From contig JASJCL010000059.1 in the NCBI GenBank assembly GCA_030066015.1, forward strand, positions 1 through 45,457: a stretch of DNA of 45,457 nt. Reading direction: 5' to 3'. This document shows, in pieces, positions 7,718 to 16,492 of the stretch (the stretch's first letter is position 1; each line of letters opens with the position of its first letter). This DNA is from Desulfosarcinaceae bacterium (GTDB taxonomy: Bacteria > Desulfobacterota > Desulfobacteria > Desulfobacterales > Desulfosarcinaceae). The position numbers and the translations under genes are program-made. The notes under the pieces are model-generated. The model was not told where the DNA came from. It searched no databases and worked only from the letters and a program-made list of their open reading frames with translations.

Positions 7718-10700
7718 TTAGATCGCGTCGATCATGGCGAAAATCTGGTTGTTGTCAAAACCTTTGTGGTGAATCGCCCCACTGCGGCAAGAGGCCACGC
7801 ACAGACCACAGCCCTTGCACAGGGCGGCGTTAATGGTGGCCTTGCCGGCAAACATGCGGGCGTCCGCCTCGATGAAACTCGGTGCCGAATAGGGACACAC
7901 CGAGACACAGACACCGCAGCTCGAACAGAGCATGGGGTCCACCTGAGCGACCTCTCCGCTGGTGAAGATCCTCTCCTGTGCCAGGAGGGTCACCGCCCGG
8001 GAAGCGGCGGCCTTGCCCTGCGAGATCGATTCGTCGATGCTCTTGGGATAGTGGGCCAAACCGCAGAGGAAAACACCGTCGGTGGCGAACTCGGAGGGCC
8101 CCAATTTGGCGTGGCGCTCCACGAAGAAGCCGTCCGCATTGAGGGGCAGCTTGTAGAACTGGGCCAACTGCTCGTCAGCATAGGGGACCACGGCGGCCGA
8201 AAGGCTGAGCAGATCGGTCTCGATCTCCACCGGGCGACCAAGAATGTGGTCGGTGACCCGGACAGTAATCTTGCCATCCGCAGCGGAGATGCTCGGCTTG
8301 TGTCCCACGTCGAAGCGGATGAAGATAATGCCGGCCTCACGCGCTTTGGTGTAAATCAATTCGCGTTCGCCATAGGTGCGGATGTCACGATTGAGAATGT
8401 AGATGTTGGCCTCGGGATTCCGCTCCCGCAAGGCCAGGGCGTTTTCAATGGCGTGGGTGCAGCAGACCCGTGAACAATAGGGCCGTTCGGGCTCGCGCGA
8501 GCCCACACACTGAATGAAGACCGCCGTTGCGAGATTCTTCACCGTGTCGTCATCGGCCCGCAACCGGCGATCCAGCTCCAGACTGGTGACGATCCGATCA
8601 TCTTCACCATAGGCATATTCACTGGGCACCAGTTCGTGGGCGCCGGTGGCCATTAGGGTCACCCCGTGTTCAATGGTCTCCTCGCCGGTGCCGTTCGTGA
8701 GGGTGGTGTTGAAGTTGCCCACAAAGCCGTCCACAGCGGTCAACTCGGTGTTGAGGTGGACGGTCACCTTGGGTTCGGCCTTCACCTCGGCCACCAATTC
8801 AGCGAGCTGATGCTGGATCAGTTCCCCCTTCCAGGTGCGAAAGAGGCTCAAGGCCTGACCGCCGAGGCGGTCCGTCCGCTCCACCAGGTGGGTGGGGTAG
8901 CCCTGACGGGCGAGACTCAGCGACGCCGTCATTCCGGCGATGCCACCGCCCACCACAAGGGCCGCCTGGGTGACGTTGAGCTCGGTCTCGGCAAGGGCCT
9001 CCTTGAGGATCACCTTGTCGATCGCCATCCGCACCAGGTCCTTGGCTTTGCCCGTGGCGATCTCGGGATTGTTCTTGTGCACCCAGGAGTCCTGGTTGCG
9101 GATATTGACCATCTCGAAGAGATACTTGTTGAGGCCTGCGTTGAGGAGCGTCTCCTGAAAGAGAGGCTCATGGGTCTTGGGGGTGCAGGCTGCCACGACC
9201 ACCCGGTTGAGGCCCTTCTCCTTGATGAGGGCCGTCATCTCCTCCTGGGTATCTTGGGAGCAGGAGTACATGTTGTCGTTGACATATTCGACAAAGGGGA
9301 GGGTCGCCGCATAGTCCCGCACGGCGGGCACATCCACCACACCGGCGATATTGATGCCGCAGCGGCAGACGAAAACGCCCACTCGGGGCCGCTGGCCAAT
9401 CACGCTGGTCTCCGGCACCACCTCGGCCGTGCGGGTCTCGGTGTTGCGCGCCAGGCTGAGCAGTTCGCCCGATGCGGCCGCCGCTGCGCTGGCGTCCACG
9501 ACGGCTGTGGGGATGTCTTTGGGCCCCTGGAAGGCGCCGCAGACGAAAATCCCCTCGCGCGTAGTGGTCACCGGCGCGAAGGTGTCGGTTTGGCAGAAAT
9601 TGCCGTCGGTGACCCCCACCCCCATGGATTGGGCCAGGGCAACCACTTCGGGATTGGTCTCCAGTCCCACCGACAGAACGATGAGGTCGAAGACCTCGGA
9701 GGCCAGACTGCCGTCCTCGTTGACGTAGCGGACCTCCAGGTCGTCGCTGCCGGGCACCGGATCGATGGTGTGCACCTTGGATCGCAGGAATCGGATGCCC
9801 TGCTGCTTGGCGCCTTCGTAGTAGCGCTCGAACTCCTTTCCGTAGGTGCGCATGTCCATGTAAAAGATGGCGCAATCGAGCCCGTCGCCGGCGTGCTCCT
9901 TGGCGATGACGGCCTCTTTGATGGCGTACATGCAGCAGACCGAACTGCAATAGCTGTTGTTGCAGCGGTTCTGGTCGCGGGAGCCAACGCACTGGAACCA
10001 GGCGATACGCTGGGGCTCCTTGTGATCAGAGGGACGCACCACGTGGCCCTCGGTGGGACCTGAGGCGCTGAGCAGTCGCTCGAACTGCATGCTGGTGATG
10101 ACATTGGGGTGTTCGTCGAAGCCGTAGAAATCCAGACCGGAAGGGTCGTACGGGGTGAATCCGGGCGCCAATATCACCGAACCCACTTGGAGGTCCACCA
10201 GCTCACGCTCCTGAGCGTGGGTCTCCAGGGTCACCGCGCCGGCGCCGCAGACCTCCACGCATTGGTAGCACTCGCAGCAGTAGGCGCAGTTGATGCAACG
10301 GCCGGCCTCGGCCTGGCCCTCCGCCGCCGCATACCCCAGCTCCACCTCCCTGAAGTTCCCCTCGCGTTCGGCCAGTGCCAGCTCGGGCATCTTGGCACGC
10401 GCCGTCACGACGGCATCCGCGGGGATTGGTCGGTAAACCGGTGCGCCATATTCGCGCGGCTCGCGACCGGCGGCCAGGTCGGCGTTGTCCAAGTAACGTT
10501 CAATACTCTCAGCGGCTTCCTTGCCGGCGGCGATGGCGCCGATGGCCACCCAGGGACCGCTTTGGAGATCCCCACCGGCGAAGAGGCCGGGACGTCCCGT
10601 AGCGAAGGTGACGGGGTCTACATCGGCGGTGGACCACCGGGTGAACTCCAGCCCTGACACCGCTTCGATGGCGGAAAGGTCCGGACGCTGGCCGATGGCG

Positions 10701-12157
10701 GGCACCACCATGTCCACGTCCAGATCGATCTCACTGCCCGGTAGGGGGATGGGGCGGCGACGGCCGGAACTGTCCGCCCCTCCCAGATCCATGCGGATAC
10801 AGCGTAGACCGTCCACCTTGCCGTTGTCGACGAGGATCTCTTGGGGCGCTGTCAAGTAAACAAATTCGACCCCTTCGGCCTCAGCGGCCTGGATCTCCTC
10901 CTCCCAGGCGGGCATTTCAGCACGGGTGCGCCGGTAGATGACTTGGACGCTTTCGGCCCCCAGCCGCACCGCCGAACGGGCAACGTCGATGGCCACGTTC
11001 CCGCCACCGATGATGGCCACCCGCTTACCGAGCGGCGCACTGCCGTCGAGGTTGACCTGACGCAGCCACTCCACGCCCTGGCGAACGCCCTTCGCTTTCT
11101 CACCGGGAATGTTGAGCCCGATCCCTTTGTGGGCGCCCACAGCCAAGTAAACGGCCTTGTACCCCTGATCGAAGAGGTCGTCTACGGTCAAATCGGGCCC
11201 CAGCGGTGTATTGACCTTGATCTCCACCCCCAGATTTGTGATCACTTCGATCTCCTGATCGAGGATCTCGGGCGGCAGCCGGTGATCGGGAATACCGACC
11301 CGCAACATGCCGCCGGCCTGGGAGAGGGCCTCATAGATGACGCTTTTTACGCCTCGCCGGGCCAATTGGTAGGCAGCGGAGAGGCCAGCGGGGCCGGAAC
11401 CGATGATGGCCACCTTCTCGGGACGCTCCGGGGCACACTCGATCTCGATCTCCCGGGCGTCGAACTGGTCGGCGGCCAGGCGCTTGAGATCTCGGATGGC
11501 CAACGGCTGATCCACCTCGCACCGTCGGCAAGCGTCCTCACAGCCATGGGGACAGACGCGTCCCAAGACACCAGGCAGCGGCAGATCCTCCATGATGAGT
11601 TCGAGGGCCTCTTTGTACTTGCCCTCCTTGACCATCTGCACATAGCCCTGGACGTTGAGACCAGCTGGACAGGCCAGACGGCAGGGTGCCTTGTCCACCT
11701 TTTGAATGGCGAAGGCACCGGGGATCGCCTGGGCATAGCGTTTATAGGTCGCCCGACGGTCCCCCATCCCTTGGTCGTACTCGTCGGGCAGTGTTACCGG
11801 GCAAACTTCGGCGCAGTCGCCACAGCTGGTGCACTTGTCCGCGTCGATGAAACGGGGCCCCTTATCGACGACGACCTGGAAATTGCCCGCCGTGCCTTCG
11901 ATGGATTTGACTTCCGCACATGTGATCAGATTGATGTTGAGATGCCGGCCGAACTCGACCAGTTTCGGAGAGATAATTCACATGGCACAGTCATTGGTCG
12001 GGAAGGTTTTGTCCAGCTCACTCATCACTCCGCCGATGGCCGGTGACTTCTCGACGACATGGACGAAGTATCCTGAATCGGCCAGATCCAGCGCGGCCTG
12101 CATTCCGGCAATACCCCCTCCAACAACCAACACAGATCCATGGACCTTATCCGCCAT
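7718..12157 (-). CDS. hdrA: Selenoprotein HdrA with fused GltD-like flavoprotein, Sec60
   Basis: A 1479-residue giant HdrA. ATG 12157 is preceded by AAGGAG. Residues 1-130 form an HdrA N-terminal region: dinucleotide motif [10 protein letters not shown], then AM[11 protein letters not shown], with TGA at 11978-11980 as residue 60, then ferredoxin motif [12 protein letters not shown]. About 150-580 is a GltD-like NAD(P)H flavoprotein (Cys-rich entry, [10 protein letters not shown], then [12 protein letters not shown]). About 600-930 is an HdrA core ([34 protein letters not shown]). About 930-1479 is a second HdrA-like half with its own FAD site (VVGGGIAGM) and two C-terminal [4Fe-4S] motifs ([23 protein letters not shown]). 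It is the likely bifurcating flavin hub of the flx operon. No hdrB or hdrC adjoins it. Methanogen HdrA is a known selenoprotein at the equivalent site. Confidence 0.92.
11949..11980 (-). promoter_or_regulatory. SECIS-like hairpin of hdrA (with its TGA Sec codon)
   Basis: Nine bases after the TGA (11980-11978), CCGAA and TTCGG (11968-11949) form the lower stem. One unpaired A is followed by a CT/AG upper stem that closes the loop GGTCG. A small GGU loop above a single-base bulge is the arrangement of the Escherichia coli fdhF SECIS minihelix, except that the bulged base there is U. Found by eye, not folded. Confidence 0.7.
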
Positions 12158-12857
12158 TGGCTACTCCTTGGGAAATTGGATTAAAAGTGTAAAACTGTAA
12201 CCGTGAAACCCCTCGAATTTTCATCGGATCCACGCCGTTTATCCAGTTAGCGACGGCGGCGGCAAGCGGCTTTCTATATAAGGTGGCGTCTTGAATCCCG
12301 CCCCACCTGTCCGTGCTGCTCCGATTGGCCACTGACGCTGTCAGCATCCGCAGCCACATTGCAGGGGCCGAATTCGCCCCTATTTCGACAAAGTGGCTCA
12401 TGGTCATACCAATTTTGAGCCCCATAATGCGCCAACCAATCTGGTCGATTAAATGAAATTATATGATCTTTAACCAGACACTTAATAAAATCGATGGCGA
12501 AAGCGCGCGCTCCGTGATCCAGGTCGATTCCGGTTCAGTGGTACCTCCAAATGGCCATTTCAGCCCCCCCTGAACCAAGGTTACGGATTAGCGCCCCTGT
12601 AGTAGGGGTGTCAACCATTTTTCACGCGCCGAAGGGAGGTGCGCACGACCGTAAACGGCGCGAAAGGGGGCCTAAAATGACCTTGATCCCCGTCTGAGGC
12701 CCGTGCTACCTTCGCCATGCACCGCCGAAGCGACCGCCTGCCGGGACGCGCGCCCCGCACCAACAGCTTCTCCGGCGATGATGGCCGCGGCAAAATAGCC
12801 CCGGTTACTGCCATCGCAGCCATCATTGCCGTAGCGACCCAGACGGGGAGGCCACAC
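12158..12857. other. Divergent regulatory region between hdrA-flx operon and kinase operon
   Basis: About 700 bases separate the divergent hdrA and kinase starts. On the minus strand a perfect -10 TATAAT (12463-12458) has a poor -35 (TTAAGT, 16-base spacer). Two operator-like palindromes lie between it and hdrA: CTGACGCTGTCAG (12332-12344) and an imperfect AGGGGC-CGAATTCG-CCCCT (12363-12381). No -24/-12 element was found, although the neighbouring regulator is NtrC-like. An open frame from ATG 12717 reads into the kinase, but I place the kinase start at 12858. Confidence 0.5.
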
Positions 12858-14453
12858 TTGAGTCCGGAGAGATCTTCCGCTATCAATATCGCCCTCATCG
12901 GCGGCGGCACCCTCTGTCAAGAGGTGCTGGAGATCACCGCGACCGACTTTCTCCAGGATGAGGTGAACGCCCGCATTGTCGCCGTCGCCGACCCCGATTC
13001 CGCACAAGCCGGTGTCGTTCTGGCCCGGCGAAAGGGGCTTACCATCGTCGAGGACTACCGCCACCTCTTCGCTCAAGAATATGGAATCCATCTCTTTATC
13101 CTCCTCGATCCGGCTGCCGACCTGCTGGAAGCGATATTGGCCGCCAAACCCAAAGGGCTGCGGGTGCTCTCCCACCCGGCGTTTAGCCTATTCTGGAACG
13201 CATTCAAGACCAAGGTGGGCATGTTGCAGCAGCGGACCACCGAGATGGAGACCATCCTCAACGGCATTGATGATTTTATCCTGGTTATCAGCCCCGATCA
13301 GTACATCGTGGCGGCCAACGATGCCTTTCTACGCCACATGGGGTACGAACGCGATCAGGTCATCGGCAAGCGCTGCTATGAGGTACATCACCGTGACACC
13401 GCTGAATGTTTCAACCGCCGTGAAGGCTGCCCCATCAGCGATGTGATCCGCAACCGCCGACCCGCCCAAACCACCCGCACCCGCACTGACAGTCAGGGGA
13501 ACATTCACTACATGAAGGTTTCCCTCTACCCCCTGTGGGAAAAAAATGGCCGGATTTCGCGTTTCCTTGAGATCAGCCACGATGTCACCGACATCAAACG
13601 ACGCGAGGAGGAGAACCGGCGCCAGCTGGAGCAGATGGTCGAGGAGCGCACCCGCCAGCTCGAGGAAACCCACAGCCAGTTGCTCCACAAGGACAAGATG
13701 GCCTCGCTGGGCAAGCTTTCCGCCTCGGTGGTGCACGAGATCAACAACCCCATCGCCGGCATTCTCAACCTCATCCTCTTGATGAAACGGATTCGCAGTG
13801 AATCCCCTACAACGGATGATCCCGACGGGGACCGCAATTTCGATCGCTACCTCCATCTCATGGAAGCGGAAACGCGGCGCATCAGTCGCATCGTTTCCAA
13901 TCTGTTGACCTTCTCGCGTCAATCCAAAATCGAGCTGGGACGCCTCGATATCAACGACCTGTTGAACAACACCATCTTTCTCAACGAGAACCTGCTCAAG
14001 ATCCACCACGTCAAAATCGAGACCCGCTTGGAACCGCAACTGCCCATGATCACCGCCTCAGAAGACCAACTCCAGCAGGTCTTCATGAACATGATCTCCA
14101 ACGCTGCCGAAGCGATGGAGAGCAACGGGGGTGGCACGCTCATCATCGAAACGGCACGGGACGATGATTTCGGGGGCGTAAGGATCAGTTTCATAGACAC
14201 CGGGGTGGGCATCTCGCACCAGAACCAGGCCAAACTCTTCGAACCCTTCTTTACCACCAAGAAGAAAAGCAAGGGGGTGGGGCTAGGACTGAGCGTGGCC
14301 TACGGCATCATCAAAGCACACCAGGGCACGATCCATGTGCGCTCCACCGAGGGCACCGGCACCACCTTCACCATTCAGCTGCCCATGGCTCCCGACGGGC
14401 ACACCGATACAGCGACGGGGGAGCAACCGACACCCATTGCGGAGGAGAGATGA
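12858..14453 (+). CDS. Histidine kinase with N-terminal Rossmann-like domain and Cys-rich PAS
   Basis: A 531-residue soluble sensor kinase. Residues 8-123 look like a dinucleotide-binding Rossmann fold (NIALIGGGTLCQEVL, then ARIVAVADPDSAQ, then VEDYRHLF), as in NAD(P)-dependent dehydrogenases. About 129-245 is a PAS domain with Cys/His residues (CYEVHH, then CFNRREGCPI). A coiled coil leads to the phosphoacceptor His293 (SVVHEINNPIAG) and an HATPase domain (about 393-508; N, G1 and G2 boxes present). There is no membrane segment. TTG 12858 has GGGGAGG upstream and is preferred; ATG 12717 would add 47 unfamily-like residues and lacks a ribosome binding site. Its last codons overlap the next gene by 4 bases (ATGA), so the NtrC-type regulator is its clear partner. 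Confidence 0.85.
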   Translation: MSPERSSAINIALIGGGTLCQEVLEITATDFLQDEVNARIVAVADPDSAQAGVVLARRKGLTIVEDYRHLFAQEYGIHLFILLDPAADLLEAILAAKPKGLRVLSHPAFSLFWNAFKTKVGMLQQRTTEMETILNGIDDFILVISPDQYIVAANDAFLRHMGYERDQVIGKRCYEVHHRDTAECFNRREGCPISDVIRNRRPAQTTRTRTDSQGNIHYMKVSLYPLWEKNGRISRFLEISHDVTDIKRREEENRRQLEQMVEERTRQLEETHSQLLHKDKMASLGKLSASVVHEINNPIAGILNLILLMKRIRSESPTTDDPDGDRNFDRYLHLMEAETRRISRIVSNLLTFSRQSKIELGRLDINDLLNNTIFLNENLLKIHHVKIETRLEPQLPMITASEDQLQQVFMNMISNAAEAMESNGGGTLIIETARDDDFGGVRISFIDTGVGISHQNQAKLFEPFFTTKKKSKGVGLGLSVAYGIIKAHQGTIHVRSTEGTGTTFTIQLPMAPDGHTDTATGEQPTPIAEER

Positions 14454-15802
14454 GCAAGACCCAGATCATGGTGGTCGACGACGAGTTGATCATGCGGGAA
14501 TCGCTGGCGGGCTGGCTGGAGCGCGACGGGCACCAGGTCGACACGGCCGCCAGCGGCGAAGCGGCCCTCAAGATGCTGGCGCAAAAACGGTATGACATCA
14601 TCCTGCTGGACATCAAGATGGAGGGCATGAGCGGATTGGAGGTACTGCGGCAGGTCATGGCGCTGGAGCTTGATACAGCCGTTGTGATGATCACCGCCTA
14701 CGGCAGCATCAGCACCGCCATCGAGGCCATGAAAAGCGGCGCCGCGGAGTATCTCCTCAAACCCTTTGATCCGGAAGAGCTGGGCATCCTCATCGAGAAG
14801 ATCATCCACCAGCAAAGCCAGGCACGGGAGAACCTCTACCTGAAGGAGCAGTATAGGGAGCGCACCCGCTTCGAGAGCATGATTGGCCAAGCCACTGCCA
14901 TGCAGGTCGTATTTGATCTGATCCAGGATGTCGCGCCCACCGACTCGACGGTCTTGATTACGGGCGAAACCGGCACAGGCAAAGGATTGGCGGCCAAGGC
15001 GATTCACACCTGCGGCCAGCGGTGTAACGGCCCCTTTGTGGCCGTCAACTGCGGGGCCATTCCCGAGCATCTCATGGAGAGCGAACTTTTCGGCCACCAG
15101 AAAGGCGCCTTCACCGATGCCAAGACCACCAAGAAAGGGCGCCTCGAACTGGCCAATGGGGGCACGCTCTTTCTAGACGAGATCGGTGAGATCAGCATGC
15201 GGATGCAGATCGACTTGTTGCGGGTCTTGGAAGACCGCGTCTTTTACCGGGTGGGCGGTACCCAGCCCATGGAAGCCGATTTCCGGGTGATCGCCGCCAC
15301 CAATCGTGACCTCAAAACCGCCATCGAAGCGGGCAGCTTCCGGGAAGATCTTTTCTATCGCCTCAACGTGATCTCCTTCGAGATGCCGCCGCTGCGGGAA
15401 CGCAAATCCGACATTCCGCTGCTCTGCGATCATTTCTTGGCACGCTTCGCCCGGGAAACCAACAAGCCCATTCGGAAGATTCACCGGGAAGCGATGGATG
15501 AGATGATGCTCTATGACTGGCCGGGCAACATCCGCGAGCTTGAAAACGCCATCGAACGCGCCGTGGTGATCGGCAAGAGCGCCCAGGTGATGCTGGCCGA
15601 CCTGCCCATCATCTGCGGTTTACCGGCTGCACGAAGCAGCGCCCCGCCCGACCATACGCTCAAGGCAGTGGAAAAACACCACATCGAGACGGTCCTCAAC
15701 GAGCACCGCTGGAATATCAGCCACTGTGCCAAGCTATTGGGGATCGATCGCTCCACCCTCTACAACAAAATTAAGCGCTATCAACTGCAGGCACCCGATT
15801 GA
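14450..15802 (+). CDS. NtrC-family sigma-54-dependent response regulator
   Basis: A 450-residue regulator. Its receiver domain (about 5-120) has phosphoacceptor Asp54 (ILLDIKM). The AAA+ domain (about 145-375) has Walker A GETGTGKG, Walker B GGTLFLDEIGE, and a GAFTDA loop where most members have GAFTGA. A Fis-type helix-turn-helix (about 405-448) ends in RSTLYNKIKRY. It activates sigma-54 RNA polymerase after phosphorylation, most likely by the overlapping upstream kinase. The D in the sigma-54 contact loop is a known natural variant and need not inactivate it. Targets are unknown. Adjacent candidates are the divergent hdrA-flx operon and the archaemetzincin, but I saw no -24/-12 promoter for either. 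Confidence 0.93.
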   Translation: MSKTQIMVVDDELIMRESLAGWLERDGHQVDTAASGEAALKMLAQKRYDIILLDIKMEGMSGLEVLRQVMALELDTAVVMITAYGSISTAIEAMKSGAAEYLLKPFDPEELGILIEKIIHQQSQARENLYLKEQYRERTRFESMIGQATAMQVVFDLIQDVAPTDSTVLITGETGTGKGLAAKAIHTCGQRCNGPFVAVNCGAIPEHLMESELFGHQKGAFTDAKTTKKGRLELANGGTLFLDEIGEISMRMQIDLLRVLEDRVFYRVGGTQPMEADFRVIAATNRDLKTAIEAGSFREDLFYRLNVISFEMPPLRERKSDIPLLCDHFLARFARETNKPIRKIHREAMDEMMLYDWPGNIRELENAIERAVVIGKSAQVMLADLPIICGLPAARSSAPPDHTLKAVEKHHIETVLNEHRWNISHCAKLLGIDRSTLYNKIKRYQLQAPD

Positions 15803-16416
15803 GCGTCCCATCCCGGTCGGTAGGTCAGCGCGTTCAGATCGCCCCCATCGGCGGATTCGCCCCGGACCTGTTGGGGGCGGTGGCCGACATGGTGGCGCGG
15901 ATCTTCGGGCTCGACGTCCGCACAGCGCCCCTGATCGACGAGATAGGCTTCGCCTATGACACCGAGCGCAAGCAGTACCACAGCACGGCCATTCTCGACC
16001 ATCTCAGCGCGGCGGCACCGGCCGATTGTTTCAAAGTGCTGGCCGTCACCCGCGAAGATCTTTTCATCCCCATTCTCACCCACGTGTACGGCGAGGCCCA
16101 ACTCGGCGGCAGCTGCTGTGTCGTATCCACCCAGCGACTGGGAGAGGGGCTCTCCAAGGTCACCGACAGAAGCGCCTACCTCGAGCGGGTGGCCAAAGAA
16201 GCCGCCCACGAGTTGGGCCACACCTTCGATCTGCGTCATTGCCGTGACGCGTCTTGTCTCATGCATTACTGCCGCAACGTCAGCGATGTGGACCGCAAGC
16301 GCGCCGACCTGTGCCGATATTGTCAGGTGATGATGGGGGACCACCTGACGAAGGCGGCCAAGCAACGCACCGGCCGACCGCTGGAACCGCAGCTGGATCG
16401 CATCCAGTGCCGTTAA
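15799..16416 (+). CDS. Archaemetzincin-like zinc metalloprotease
   Basis: A 205-residue archaemetzincin. Catalytic residues are H137, E138, H141 and H147 (HELGHTFDLRHC). A structural zinc site uses C148, C153, C172 and C175 (CRDASC, CRYC), with Met155 just after CL. The family consensus has Gly at position 144 (HExxHxxGxxHC); this protein has Asp, which is unusual at the metzincin turn. Archaemetzincins are predicted soluble aminopeptidase-like proteases of unclear bacterial role. The TTG start at 15799 overlaps the TGA of the regulator gene, so it is translationally coupled to the two-component pair. Its presence as third gene of the operon suggests a regulated proteolytic or activating role. 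Confidence 0.88.
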   Translation: MSVPSRSVGQRVQIAPIGGFAPDLLGAVADMVARIFGLDVRTAPLIDEIGFAYDTERKQYHSTAILDHLSAAAPADCFKVLAVTREDLFIPILTHVYGEAQLGGSCCVVSTQRLGEGLSKVTDRSAYLERVAKEAAHELGHTFDLRHCRDASCLMHYCRNVSDVDRKRADLCRYCQVMMGDHLTKAAKQRTGRPLEPQLDRIQCR

Positions 16417-16492
16417 TGCTCGGTTCGCGAAACCGCATCCGGCGCGGTGGACCGGCAAGGCGTGACGGGTGCAGCGGGAGCGGCTGCCGACA

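Noticed and set aside
11978-11980. In-frame TGA as evidence that hdrA is a pseudogene or has a late start at 11767
   Set aside because: The frame is coherent on both sides, the TGA falls at a known Sec/Cys position, and a SECIS-like hairpin follows. A start at 11767 would cut a ferredoxin motif and has no ribosome binding site.
8666-12046. Long open frames on the plus strand opposite hdrA (about 465 and 400 codons), and similar ones opposite flxBC and the right-hand hdrA
   Set aside because: They are GC-driven antisense shadows. Their translations lack recognisable domains, while the minus-strand products are clear family members.
12158-12857. Sigma-54 (-24/-12) promoter for the hdrA-flx operon
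   Set aside because: I searched by eye on both strands for TGGCAC-N5-TTGC and found no acceptable match.
15100-15118. GAFTDA in the NtrC-type regulator as an inactivating mutation
   Set aside because: GAFTDA is a recurrent natural variant among such regulators, and all other AAA+ motifs are intact.
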